Origin: JAEZHK01 sp040768845
GTDB lineage: Bacteria; Bacillota; Clostridia; Christensenellales; Aristaeellaceae
Direction of reading: 5' to 3'
DNA: 64,000 nucleotides
Assembly (NCBI GenBank): GCA_040768845.1
Contig: JAXGME010000005.1
Span: 228,185-292,184 of the forward strand
Numbering within the stretch: position 1 is the first letter of the stretch; every line of letters begins with the position of its first letter. Position numbers and translations under genes: made by a program. Shown in pieces: positions 25,216-34,239 of the stretch. The notes below the pieces were generated by a model. The model searched no databases, was not told the DNA's origin, and worked only from the letters and a program-made list of their open reading frames with translations.

Positions 25216-25728
25216 TTACGCCAGCATTTTATCGAGGGTTTCCTGGCCCCGCCCGGTCAGCGCAACGGCGCCCACCTCGAGGCCCGGCGTGTCGTAGGTA
25301 AAGCCGCGGCCCCTGGCCTCGGCGGCGGTTTCCTGAAAGCGCCGCCACGCGTCGGAGTCCCGGTACTCCTGGTAGGGGTAGCCGGGCAGCGGAAAGTCGT
25401 AGTCGATGTCGATCAGGCCCTTGTCCTCCAGGGCGGCAAACAGCGCGCCGTATTCCCGGATGTCCGCAAGGGAGTCCTCCGGCCGCGCGATGTACACGGG
25501 CTCCATCGCCACCGCGTAGGCGCCCTGCGCCCGGGACGAGGTGAGGCAAAAGCGCGCCACGGGCAGCGCGCCACGCTCCATCAGCGCCATCAGCACGTTG
25601 TTTTCCGCGATGGTGAGGCCGTTGTCGTAGTCGGGCCCGCGGTGGGCGCCGTGGTCGTGTCCGCAGCCGCAGCCCTCATGGGCGCCGTGGTCGTGTCCGC
25701 AGCCGCAGCCGGTATTTCTTTCGTCCAT
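25216..25728 (-). CDS. Cys/His-rich N-terminal repeat protein of unknown function
   Basis: This 170-residue protein is not recognised. The N-terminus holds two tandem copies of GCGCGHDHGAH (about residues 7-29), encoded by near-identical repeats at 25644-25711 and suited to binding metals such as nickel, zinc or copper. The rest is a soluble domain (IAENNVLMALMERGALPVARFCL...) whose start resembles a winged-helix or MarR-like helix pattern, with no catalytic motif seen. A tggagga site precedes the ATG. It is alone on its strand, convergent with the peptide ABC operon and divergent from the MFS gene. Confidence 0.65.
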   Translation of the reverse strand: MDERNTGCGCGHDHGAHEGCGCGHDHGAHRGPDYDNGLTIAENNVLMALMERGALPVARFCLTSSRAQGAYAVAMEPVYIARPEDSLADIREYGALFAALEDKGLIDIDYDFPLPGYPYQEYRDSDAWRRFQETAAEARGRGFTYDTPGLEVGAVALTGRGQETLDKMLA

Positions 25729-25827
25729 TTTGTTCCTCCATCATCATGGCTTCCAACGGATAGTATACACCGGCGGCGCGCCGCCGCAACACCTCCGACG
25801 CGTCAAGTCCTGGTAAAGGCGATTGGG

Positions 25828-25857
25828 TTGCGCGCGGCGGGGTAGCTATGATACAAT
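25828..25857 (+). promoter_or_regulatory. Promoter of the MFS gene
   Basis: TTGCGC (25828-25833), 18 bp, TACAAT (25852-25857), about 35 bp before the start. Confidence 0.55.
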
Positions 25858-25891
25858 GGTTTCCTCGCGCAACAGATTCGAGGAGGTTTTT

Positions 25892-27106
25892 ATGGCGAAA
25901 TCCGGCTGGAAACGGCAATTCTACACGATTTACGCGGGGCAGGCGCTGTCGATTCTGGGTTCCTCCGCGGTGCAGTTCGCCATCGTATGGTGGCTGACAA
26001 AGAAATTCGACTCCGGCAACGTGCTGTCCTACGCGATGATCGCGGGGTTTCTGCCGGGCATCTTCCTCAGCCCCTTCGCCGGGGTGGTGGTGGACCGGTA
26101 CAACCGCAAGACCGTGATGATCGCCGCCGACGGCCTGGTGGCACTGTCCAGCGCGCTGATCGGCGTGGCGTTTTTCATGATGGACACGCCGCCGATGTGG
26201 ATGGTGTACGGCGCGCTGTTTGTGCGCGGGCTGGGCAGCACCTTTCACTCCCCCGCCATGCAGGCGGCGATCCCGATGCTGGTGCCCGAGGACATGCTGA
26301 TGAAGGCCGGCGGCTGGGGCAACCTGATCGTCTCCGGCGGCACGCTGCTGGGGCCGGTGCTGGGCGCGTTTCTGATGACGGTCCTGCCCATCGCGCCGAT
26401 CATGCTGGTGGACATCCTGGGCGCGGTGTTCGCCATCGGCGCGCTGCTGTTTGTGCGCATCCCGGACATTCCGGCGGCGGCGGAGCGGCCCCGGGTGCTC
26501 CAGGATCTTCTCGACGGCTTCCGCGCGATCCGGGCCAACCGGCCGCTCAGCGCGGTGATGCTGCCCATGGTGCTGGCGGCGCTGGCGTACATGCCGCTGG
26601 CGGCGCTGTATCCGCTGCTGGTCAGCGCCCACTTCATGGGCGAGGCGTGGCATAACGGCGTGGTGGAGTTCTCCTTTGCGGCGGGCATGACGGCGTCCTC
26701 GCTGGTGATGGGGCTGTGGGGCGGGTCCAGGAAGCGGTTTCTGATGATCTCCCTCTCCATCGCGGCGCTGGGGCTGACGTCGCTCCTCTCCGGCGCGCTG
26801 CCGCCGGAGGCCTTCTGGCTGTTCGCGCTGATCTGCTTCCCGATGGGCGCCACCGGCACGTTCCTCATGGTGCCGCTGAACGCCTACGTGCAGTCCACCG
26901 TGCCGCCGGAGCAGATGGGCAAGGTGTTTTCGCTGATGATGTCGCTGATGTCGCTGGCCGCACCGCTGGGCCTGGTGGTGTCCGGGCCGCTGAGCGACGC
27001 CATCGGCGTGGACAAATGGTTTCTCTACTCCGGCGCGGCGCTGATGGTCATCGCGCTGTACGGCTACCTGGCCACGCGGCGCTACGACGCGCCGGAAGCC
27101 GCGTAA
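25892..27106 (+). CDS. MFS transporter
   Basis: This 404-residue major facilitator has about 12 membrane segments. The loop 2-3 motif reads GVVVDRYNRKTVMI. It resembles the EntS/MFS_3 group, in which siderophore and macrolide exporters occur; the substrate is unknown. ATG 25892 has gaggagg 5 nt upstream; an in-frame upstream start overlaps the promoter. Its terminator became the target of an insertion sequence. Confidence 0.88.
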   Translation: MAKSGWKRQFYTIYAGQALSILGSSAVQFAIVWWLTKKFDSGNVLSYAMIAGFLPGIFLSPFAGVVVDRYNRKTVMIAADGLVALSSALIGVAFFMMDTPPMWMVYGALFVRGLGSTFHSPAMQAAIPMLVPEDMLMKAGGWGNLIVSGGTLLGPVLGAFLMTVLPIAPIMLVDILGAVFAIGALLFVRIPDIPAAAERPRVLQDLLDGFRAIRANRPLSAVMLPMVLAALAYMPLAALYPLLVSAHFMGEAWHNGVVEFSFAAGMTASSLVMGLWGGSRKRFLMISLSIAALGLTSLLSGALPPEAFWLFALICFPMGATGTFLMVPLNAYVQSTVPPEQMGKVFSLMMSLMSLAAPLGLVVSGPLSDAIGVDKWFLYSGAALMVIALYGYLATRRYDAPEAA

Positions 27107-27120
27107 TTCCGGAATGGATC

Positions 27121-27150
27121 AGGGGCCCGGCCGCTTGCGGCCGGGCCCCT
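27121..27150 (+). terminator. Palindromic terminator, left copy
   Basis: Fourteen-bp arms (aggggcccggccgc, gcggccgggcccct) with a TT centre. It ends the MFS transcript. A 29-of-30 identical copy lies at 28754-28783, on the far side of the insertion sequence, as expected for a target-site duplication. Confidence 0.75.
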
Positions 27151-28753
27151 CAGCCCATCAACAAAGTGCGCTCAGCCCGCTTGGGCTGGGCGCAAATTTT
27201 GTGTAGAGGTGAGCAAAAACCAAAAGGAAAAAGCAGCGTGGATGTCGAATAGATAGGAGAGATGCGGACACAGGAGGTCGGGCGGCATGCTGCAAGAGAA
27301 AGCGACGGCGAGCCAGAAGGAATATGAGATCGTGCTGCTGGAAGAGTTGGTGCCGGAAGACCACTTGCTGCGCAAGATTGAGCGGGCAGTAGATTTCAGC
27401 TTCATTCACGGCTTGTGCAAGGATTTGTACTCGCCCAATATCGGCCGCCCGGCGGTACCGCCGGAGCTATTGTTCCGGATGCTGTTTCTGGGCTATCTAT
27501 ACGGCATCAAGTCCGAAGTAAAGCTGGCGCAGATGGTGAATGAGAACATTGCGTTCAAATGGTTTCTGGGATTGAAGCTGACGGAGAAAGGACCGGATCA
27601 CGCGACGATCAGCATCAACCGGGTTCGGCGGTTTCGGGAGAACAACATCGCGGAGAAGGTCTTCGACGAGATTCTTCGGCAGTGTGTGGATAAGGGACTG
27701 GTGGGTGGACAGGTGCTGTACACTGACTCCACGCACATTAAGGCGAAAGCGAATAAGCACAAGAAGCGGCTGGTGACGGTGGAGGAGACGCCCGCTTCGT
27801 ACATGGCGGAGTTGGACGCGCAGATCGATCTGGACCGCAAAGTATTGGGGAAGAAGCCGTTTGAGCGGGATGACGACAATGACCGGGATGATGAAGATGA
27901 TAGCAACGACGATCCGCCGTCCGGCGGGAAGACGAAGATGGAGAGCACGACAGATCCTGACAGCGGCCAGTTGAGCAAGGAAGGGAAGCCGGAAGGTTTC
28001 ACTACAGCGAACACCGCACGGTGGACAGCAAGCACAACGTGATCGTCAATATCCACATCACCCCGGCCAACATCAACGATGTCACCCCCGTACCGGAACT
28101 TCTGGAAGAAATAGAGGGGCGGCTGGGGCATCTGCCCAGGTACATGGGGTTCGACGCCGGATACCACAGCGCATGGATCGCGCATCTGCTGGAAACGAAG
28201 AGAATTCAAGGCGTCATCGGCTACCGCCGTCATACACACAAGGAAGAGCACTACGGGAAATACCGGTTCAAGTACGACCCAACCTTCGACACCTACTTCT
28301 GTCCCGAAGGCAAGCGCCTATACTGGAGGACAACCACCCGCGAAGGCTACCGGCAATACTTCAGCGACCGGAAAGACTGCGCGGGATGTCCAAGGCGGGC
28401 GGCGTGTTTCAGCGAGAAGGCGACCAGAAGGATGGTGACCAGACATGTATGGCAGGATGCGCTGGATGAGGTTACGGCGTTTACCAAGACCTCTCAAGGG
28501 CGAAGACTGTACGCCTGGCGTAAGGAAACCATTGAACGATCTTTCGCGGAGGCCAAGGAGAACCACGGCTTGCGCTTTGCCCGCATGCTCGGCCTTCTCA
28601 ATATGCGTGAGCAGTCCTTCCTGACCGCCGCGGTTCAAAACATGAAGAGGCTCGCCAGGCCCTTCTTCCTTCCGTTTTTCTTCCTCCCTCCAGCCTTCTT
28701 GCAAACAGCCACTCTCCGGTCGTCCCGGAAAGTGGCCGTTTGTTGATGGTCTG
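27151..28753 (+). mobile_element. IS1182-family insertion sequence, 1603 bp
   Basis: Terminal inverted repeats CAGCCCATCAACAAA (27151-27165) and the complement of CAGACCATCAACAAA (28739-28753) match at 14 of 15. A subterminal hairpin lies at about 27168-27193. The flanks are 30-bp palindromic copies differing by one base. The only gene is a frameshifted transposase. The element sits between the MFS gene and the convergent end of the hydrogenase operon without breaking either. Confidence 0.8.
27287..28746 (+). pseudogene. IS1182-family transposase, frameshifted
   Basis: The N-terminal part (27287-28042) carries the DUF772-like region (YSPNIGRPAVPPELLFRMLF) and the TDSTHIKAKANK catalytic block. 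The C-terminal part (from about 27997 in the -1 frame) carries MGFDAGYHSAW, CAGCPRRAACF and HGLRFARMLG. The frames join smoothly as GFHYSEHRTVDSKHN if one T is restored in the ggtttcac tract at about 27996-28001. A lost base in a T-run, or a read error, is the simplest reason. The start has caggagg upstream. Confidence 0.8.
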
Positions 28754-28783
28754 AGGGGCCCGGCCGCATGCGGCCGGGCCCCT
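28754..28783 (-). terminator. Palindromic terminator, right copy
   Basis: A 30-bp palindrome nearly identical to 27121-27150 (centre AT instead of TT). It lies 12 bp beyond the last gene of the hydrogenase operon and can end that minus-strand transcript. Confidence 0.75.
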
Positions 28784-28795
28784 TCTGTGTTCGGA

Positions 28796-29041
28796 TCACG
28801 CCAGGCGGGGCGCGATGCGCTCGTCAAAAAAGACGCGCTCGCCGCCGGGGGATACGATATACTTCTCGCCGTCCACGTCCACGCACACGCCCCGGCCGCA
28901 GTTGCCCATGCAGAAAGCGGCCTGCAGGCTGACCCGGTCGTGAAGGCCGCGCTGCTCCACCAGCTCAATAAACCGGCTGAGCACGTTGTAGGAACCCTTC
29001 AGATGGCAGCTGGTGCCCACGCACACCTTGACTTCAACCAT
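28796..29041 (-). CDS. Thioredoxin-like [2Fe-2S] ferredoxin
   Basis: This 81-residue protein has the thioredoxin-like ferredoxin fold, with cluster ligands in CVGTSC and CMGNC. It is the last gene of the hydrogenase operon and overlaps hydA by 8 bp. Small ferredoxins of this kind accompany bifurcating hydrogenase operons in thermophiles and clostridia. It is probably an electron-transfer accessory; its partner is not proven. Confidence 0.85.
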   Translation of the reverse strand: MVEVKVCVGTSCHLKGSYNVLSRFIELVEQRGLHDRVSLQAAFCMGNCGRGVCVDVDGEKYIVSPGGERVFFDERIAPRLA

Positions 29042-30701
29042 GGGCGTCGCCTCCCCGATGGACGTGCAGAAGTTCGCGCACCCGCCCGCGCAGCACGCCG
29101 GAATACAGGCTCAGGATCAGCGGGTTTTCCTCGGACCGCTTGACGCTGGTCATGCGGTCGGCGGCGTAGAGCCCCCGGGCGCGCCGGGGAATTTCGCCGG
29201 TTTCGCCCAGCGGTTGGCCCGCGCCGCCCACGCAGCCGCCGGGGCAGGCCATGACCTCCACAAAGTCGAAGGCCTCGCCCGCCTTGACGCGCGCGATCAG
29301 CTTTTCCGCGTTGGCCAGGCCACTGACCACGGCCACGCGGAGCGCGCGGCCGGGCATCTCCACCGTCAGAACGCGGATGCCGTCCTCGTCGCGCACGCCG
29401 GAGATGGCCAGCGCGTTCAGCGCCCGGGCGGATTTGTCGGCCGCCAGCCGCCGGAGCACCGCCTCGGTCACCCCGCCGGAGGCGCCGAAGATGAGCCCCG
29501 CGCCGGTGGAGGCGGAGAAGGCGGAATCCACCGCCTCGGGCTCCAGTTCCCGGAACACGATGCCCGCCTCGCGGATCATCGCCACCAGCTCGTAGGTGGT
29601 GATCACGTAGTCGGTGTCGGCTGCCTGGGCCGCTTCGTGCTTCTTCGCGGTGCAGGGCATGACCGCCACGGTCACGGCGTCGCGGCTGGAGGGCGCGTTG
29701 TGGGCCTTGATCACCGCCGACAGCATGCCCATGGGCGACTTGCAGGAGGATACACTGTCCATCAGCTCCGGATGGCGCGTGCGGACGTATTCCACCCAGG
29801 CGGGGCAGCAGGAGGTGAACAGCGGCCCCCCACCCGTTTCCAGGTGGGCGATCAGCTCCGCGGATTCCTCCATAACCGTCAGGTCCGCGCCGGTGGCGGT
29901 GTCGTACACCTCGTCAAAGCCCAGGCGGCGCAGCGCCGCCACGATGCGGCCCATGTTGTTCTCTCCCTCGGGCATGCCAAATTCCTTCGCCACCGCCACG
30001 CGCACCGCCGGGGCCACCTGGGCGATCACCTTGACGGATTGATCGGCCAGCGCCGCCCACACGGGTGCCTTATCGCTCTTGATCAGGATCGCGCCGGTGG
30101 GGCAGATGGCGGCGCACTGGCCGCAGGACACGCACCCGGAGGTGGCGATGGGCTGGTCAAAGGCGGTGGAAATCGCCATTTTGGAGCCGCGGTGCATGAA
30201 GTCGATGGCGCCCACGCCCTGCACTTCGCCGCACATGCGCACGCAGTCGCCGCACAGGATGCACTTGCTGCGGTCGATGACGATGGAGTCGCTGGAGCGG
30301 TCGCGCATCGGCTCCAGCTTGCGGTTTTCAAAGCGGATCTCCCGCACGCCGAAGCGGGCGGCCAATTCCTGCAGGCGGCAGCGCCCGTTCTTGGGGCAGG
30401 CGGTGCAGTCCCGACAGTGGTTGGAGAGCAGAAGCTCCAGGATGGTCTTCCGGTATTTGCGGAGCCTGGGGGTGGTGGTAAAGATCTCCATGCCGGCCCT
30501 GGGCGGCGTGGAGCAGGCGGCGTGGAGGTTCCCCCGCGCGTCCTCCACCATGCACATGCGGCACGCGCCGTAGACCGAAAGCTCCGAGTGGTAGCAGAAG
30601 GTGGGCAGCTCCACGCCCGCCTTGCGGGTGAGCTGCAAAAGGTTGGCCTCGCCCTCGATGGGCACCGGCACGCCGTCCACGTACATCATCTGCGCGTTCA
30701 T
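29034..30701 (-). CDS. hydA: [FeFe] hydrogenase catalytic subunit HydA
   Basis: This 555-residue group A hydrogenase makes or consumes H2. In order: an N-terminal [2Fe-2S] domain (CYHSELSVYGACRMCM...C), a His-ligated [4Fe-4S] site (HCRDCTACPKNGRC), two [4Fe-4S] sites (CILCGDCVRMC, CVSCGQCAAICP), then the H-cluster motifs TSCCPAW, MPCTAKKHE and EVMACPGGCVGG. A C-terminal small-subunit-like tail follows. With HydB and HydC next to it, it forms a trimeric NADH/ferredoxin-linked, electron-bifurcating-type complex. The ATG has aaaggagg upstream. Confidence 0.95.
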   Translation of the reverse strand: MNAQMMYVDGVPVPIEGEANLLQLTRKAGVELPTFCYHSELSVYGACRMCMVEDARGNLHAACSTPPRAGMEIFTTTPRLRKYRKTILELLLSNHCRDCTACPKNGRCRLQELAARFGVREIRFENRKLEPMRDRSSDSIVIDRSKCILCGDCVRMCGEVQGVGAIDFMHRGSKMAISTAFDQPIATSGCVSCGQCAAICPTGAILIKSDKAPVWAALADQSVKVIAQVAPAVRVAVAKEFGMPEGENNMGRIVAALRRLGFDEVYDTATGADLTVMEESAELIAHLETGGGPLFTSCCPAWVEYVRTRHPELMDSVSSCKSPMGMLSAVIKAHNAPSSRDAVTVAVMPCTAKKHEAAQAADTDYVITTYELVAMIREAGIVFRELEPEAVDSAFSASTGAGLIFGASGGVTEAVLRRLAADKSARALNALAISGVRDEDGIRVLTVEMPGRALRVAVVSGLANAEKLIARVKAGEAFDFVEVMACPGGCVGGAGQPLGETGEIPRRARGLYAADRMTSVKRSEENPLILSLYSGVLRGRVRELLHVHRGGDAHG

Positions 30702-30704
30702 CCG

Positions 30705-32582
30705 TTACGCCTCCTTTACCGCGTGGAATGGGCAGGCCGAAGCGCACGCGCCGCAGCGCACGCACTTTTGCCCGTCGATCCGGAAGGGCTCCCGGGGCTT
30801 GCCCTCGATGGCCCCGGCGGGGCAGATCCGCGCGCACTTTGAGCAGCCGCGGCAGGCGGCCGGGTCGATGGAAAAGCGCTTCAGCTTCTTGCACGCGCCG
30901 GCGGGGCAGCGCTTTTCCCGGATGTGGGCCTCGTATTCGCTCCGGAATCCCGCGATGGTGGACACCACCGGCAGCGGCGCGGTCTTGCCCAGGCCGCAAA
31001 GGGCCGTGGCGGAGATGGTGTCCGCCAAATCCAGCAGAAGCTCGATATCCCCCTCCTCGCCCTCTCCGGACACGATGCGCTCCAGGATCTCCAGCATGCG
31101 CCCCGTGCCCTCGCGGCAGGGCACGCACTTGCCGCAGGACTCGTTCTGGGTGAAGTTCATGAAGTACCGGGCCACCTCCACCATGCAGGTGTGCTCGTCC
31201 ATGACCACGAGGCCGCCGGAGCCGATCATGGCCCCCGCCTTTTTGAGGGAATCGAAGTCCAGCGGCAAATCCAGGTCCTTCTCCGTCAGGCAGCCGCCGG
31301 AGGGGCCGCCGATCTGCACGGCCTTGAAGGCCGCGCCGCCGCGCATGCCGCCGCCGATGTCGAAGATGACCTCCCGGAGCGTCGCGCCCATGGGCACCTC
31401 GATGAGGCCGGTGTTCCGGATGTTGCCGGTCAGCGCGAAGGCCTTGGTGCCGGGGGAGTTTTCGGTGCCGGTTTTGCGGTATTCCGCCGCGCCGGATTCC
31501 ACGATCATGGGCACGTTGGCAAAGGTTTCCACGTTGTTGAGGCAGGTGGGCATGCCGTAGAGGCCCTGCTCCACGGTGCGCGGGGGCTTGACCCGGGGCA
31601 TGCCGCGCTTGCCCTCGATGGAGGCGGTCAGCGCGCTGCCCTCGCCGCACACAAAGGCGCCCGCGCCCCGGTTGATGCGGATGGAAAAGCAAAAGCCGCT
31701 GCCCAGCACGTCCTCGCCCAAAAGGCCCCATTCGCCCGCCTCGCGGATGGCGGTCCTGAGCCGCTCCACCGCCAGCGGGTACTCCGCGCGCACGTAGATG
31801 TAGCCCTCCGAGGCGCCGGTGGCCCGGGCGGCGATCATCATGCCCTCCAGCATGCGGTGGGGGTCGCCCTCCATGATGCTGCGGTCCATGAAGGCGCCGG
31901 GGTCTCCTTCGTCGCCGTTGCAGACCACGTACTTGACGGGCGCGTCCTGCCGGAGCACCTGGGCCCACTTGCGTCCGGCGGGAAAGCCGCCGCCGCCCCG
32001 GCCCCGGAGGCCGGACTTTGACACTTCGTCCACAATCTCCTCCGGCGTCCTGTCAAACAGCGCCGTCTCCAGCGCCCGGTAGCCGCCGTGGGCCAGGTAT
32101 TCGCGGATGGAGGTGGCGTCGGTGGCGCCGCAGTGCTCCAGCACCTTGCGCATCTGGCGGCGGTAAAAGGGGATGTCCTGCTGCTTCAGGTAGATTTTGC
32201 CCTCCTGTTGGTAGGCCAGGCGCTCCACCGGCCGGCCGCCGCCGACGGTTTCCGCGACGATCTCGGCGCAGTCGTCCACCGTCACCCGGGTATACAGCCA
32301 GCCCTCCGGCTCGATCCGCACCAGCGGGCCCATTTCGCAAAAGCCGTGGCAGCCGCTTTTTTTGAGGCCCGCGCTTTCGCCGTGGGGCTCCTCCGCCAGC
32401 TCCACCGTGAGGGGAATGCCCGCTTCCCCGATCCGCCGCTCCAACTCGGCGTAGATCTCCAGCGCGCCGCCCGCCACGCAGCCCGTGCCTGCGCAGACCA
32501 GAATCTTGCGCGTCTGGGCGTCGAGGGCGCGGCGGAGTGCGGATCGGGCGGCAACAAGGTCAGACCGGTTTTTCAGCGTCAT
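30705..32582 (-). CDS. hydB: Hydrogenase NuoF-like subunit HydB
   Basis: This 625-residue flavoprotein handles NAD(H). It has an N-terminal thioredoxin-like [2Fe-2S] domain (CAGTGCVAGG...CHGFCEMGP), the NuoF core with the NADH/FMN-binding GRGGGGFPAGRKW and CNGDEGDPGAF, the [4Fe-4S] site SCGKCVPCREG, and two C-terminal ferredoxin clusters (CRGCSKCARICP, CVRCGACASACP). The length and order fit HydB of bifurcating hydrogenases. It overlaps hydC by 23 bp. Confidence 0.95.
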   Translation of the reverse strand: MTLKNRSDLVAARSALRRALDAQTRKILVCAGTGCVAGGALEIYAELERRIGEAGIPLTVELAEEPHGESAGLKKSGCHGFCEMGPLVRIEPEGWLYTRVTVDDCAEIVAETVGGGRPVERLAYQQEGKIYLKQQDIPFYRRQMRKVLEHCGATDATSIREYLAHGGYRALETALFDRTPEEIVDEVSKSGLRGRGGGGFPAGRKWAQVLRQDAPVKYVVCNGDEGDPGAFMDRSIMEGDPHRMLEGMMIAARATGASEGYIYVRAEYPLAVERLRTAIREAGEWGLLGEDVLGSGFCFSIRINRGAGAFVCGEGSALTASIEGKRGMPRVKPPRTVEQGLYGMPTCLNNVETFANVPMIVESGAAEYRKTGTENSPGTKAFALTGNIRNTGLIEVPMGATLREVIFDIGGGMRGGAAFKAVQIGGPSGGCLTEKDLDLPLDFDSLKKAGAMIGSGGLVVMDEHTCMVEVARYFMNFTQNESCGKCVPCREGTGRMLEILERIVSGEGEEGDIELLLDLADTISATALCGLGKTAPLPVVSTIAGFRSEYEAHIREKRCPAGACKKLKRFSIDPAACRGCSKCARICPAGAIEGKPREPFRIDGQKCVRCGACASACPFHAVKEA

Positions 32583-33051
32583 GGGCGGCCTCCTCCTTCA
32601 GCGTCCTGATCAGATCCGACGCCTTGTCGGGCGTCATGGCGGGGTGTACCCGGTCGTTGACGGTCAGAACCGGCGCAAGGCCGCAGGCCCCCAGGCAGGA
32701 CACGGTTTCGACGGTGAACAGGTTGTCGTCCGTGGTCTTTTTTGCGTCGGAGAGGCCCAGTTCCTCGCGCAGCCGCTCCAGAATGGGAATTGAGCGGCGC
32801 ACGTGGCAGGCGGTGCCGTCGCACACGCGCAGCACGTACTTTCCCTTGGGCTCCAGCGAAAAGTTTTCGTAGAACGTGGCCACCGAGTAGATGGCGGCCT
32901 CGCCCACGCCCAGCGCTGCGGCCAGGTAGGGAAAGCATTCCCGGGGCAGGTAGTGGAGCTGCTCCTGAATGTCCTGAAGAATGGCGATCAGTGCCCCGGG
33001 TCTTGCCCCCTGGGCCTTCACCGCGCCTTCAAACACGGCCTGATGCTGCAT
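32560..33051 (-). CDS. hydC: Hydrogenase NuoE-like subunit HydC
   Basis: This 163-residue [2Fe-2S] subunit has the N-terminal helical part (LQDIQEQLHYLPRE, VATFYENF) and cluster ligands CDGTAC and CLGAC. It passes electrons within the hydrogenase complex. It lies 24 bp after the phosphatase gene and overlaps hydB. Confidence 0.94.
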   Translation of the reverse strand: MQHQAVFEGAVKAQGARPGALIAILQDIQEQLHYLPRECFPYLAAALGVGEAAIYSVATFYENFSLEPKGKYVLRVCDGTACHVRRSIPILERLREELGLSDAKKTTDDNLFTVETVSCLGACGLAPVLTVNDRVHPAMTPDKASDLIRTLKEEAAHDAEKPV

Positions 33052-33075
33052 GCGATTTCCTCCCCGCGTTTCATT

Positions 33076-34239
33076 TTAGAAGTAGCTGATTTTCACGCGC
33101 TTGCCCATCTTTTCCAGGCACGCGGCCATGGATTGCACCAGATGGGCCTTGACGAGCGCGCCCGCGCCGCCCTCGTTGGCCGGGTTGATCGCGCCCCCCA
33201 CCAGAAAGTTGACGTCCGTCGCATCGTCGAGGAGCGATCGGGCGAGGAGCGACGCGCCGTCTTTGCGCTCGTACCAGTCGGAGGCGATTTCCCCGCCGCC
33301 CTGGGCCTTTTCCAGGTAGGTGAGCGCCCGGGCGACGGTCAGCGCGCCCTCGGTGACCAGATCCACCCCCGCGATGCGGCTGACGGGCGGCACGTCCGGG
33401 TCCTCGTAGGCGCCCAGCGGCGTCAGCGGCGCGCGCAGGTAGCGGGCGGCGATGGCGGCGGTGGTGCCGCCGCAGACGATCTTCATGCCCTCCTTGCCAA
33501 AGAGCAGGTTCATCATGGCGGTGTCCTCCGCCTTGGAGGCGGGCGGGCCAAAGGCCACGTTCACGGCGCGCCGGGCCCTGAGGCGCAGCGCCGCCACGGT
33601 GGTGTCGTCGCCGGGCTGGCCGGCGTAGAGGCTCAGGCAGGCGTCGGCGATGGCGGTGGCGTAGGCCTTGGCGGAGCGGTCGGGCCGGTAGAGCCCCTGG
33701 GCATAGGCGGCGATGTTCTCCCGCTGCCAGCCGTAGTTGCGCTCGCGCCCCGCGCCGGCGTAGGTGGCCCCGTCGGACAGCGTCAGGTACACGTCGCCCT
33801 CCCGTCCGGCAAAGCGGCTCTCCAGAATGGAGCGCCCCGCGATCTCCCGCTTCAGCGAGGGATAGGCCCAGGGCGCGCCGTCCCGGAGCACGATGACCTC
33901 CGGGTTGTCGAACTGAATCAGCTGCACTTCGCGCCCGGGGGTGGTGTGGATCACGGTAAAGGTGGAATAGGCGATGCCGCGCTCGCGGCACACGGGCAGC
34001 GTGCGGACCACCGTGTCCACGCACTCGTCCAGCGGCACGCCGCCGGCCACCATGGTGCCCAGGATCTTGGCCGTCAGCGTGGCCAGGATGTTGGCCTTCA
34101 CGCCGCTGCCCAGGCCGTCCGCCAGCACCATCACCAGATCGTCCGCGTCACCCACCGTTTCCACCCGGTCGCCGCACAGGGTTTCGCCCGCCTTGTTCAG
34201 CGATACGTAGCCGGCTTCGGCGCACAGGTTGTCATTCAT
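33076..34239 (-). CDS. SpoIIE-type serine phosphatase of the hydrogenase operon
   Basis: This 387-residue PP2C-like phosphatase has metal-binding blocks MVLADGLGSG, LTLSDGATYAGAG and GQPGDDTTVAALRL. About 150 further residues follow, with unknown function. Its start overlaps the end of hydS (ATGAATGA). ATG 34239 is preferred because aagga lies 11 nt upstream; an ATG 12 bp earlier overlaps that site. A phosphatase beside a PAS-containing sensory hydrogenase is the layout of group C3 hydrogenases. It probably relays a redox or H2 signal to an unidentified phosphoprotein; that is inference. Confidence 0.85.
   Translation of the reverse strand: MNDNLCAEAGYVSLNKAGETLCGDRVETVGDADDLVMVLADGLGSGVKANILATLTAKILGTMVAGGVPLDECVDTVVRTLPVCRERGIAYSTFTVIHTTPGREVQLIQFDNPEVIVLRDGAPWAYPSLKREIAGRSILESRFAGREGDVYLTLSDGATYAGAGRERNYGWQRENIAAYAQGLYRPDRSAKAYATAIADACLSLYAGQPGDDTTVAALRLRARRAVNVAFGPPASKAEDTAMMNLLFGKEGMKIVCGGTTAAIAARYLRAPLTPLGAYEDPDVPPVSRIAGVDLVTEGALTVARALTYLEKAQGGGEIASDWYERKDGASLLARSLLDDATDVNFLVGGAINPANEGGAGALVKAHLVQSMAACLEKMGKRVKISYF

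Noticed and set aside
27990..28005. Programmed -1 frameshift in the transposase
   Set aside because: The local heptamer is not of the X-XXY-YYZ form, and a simple lost T restores the protein.
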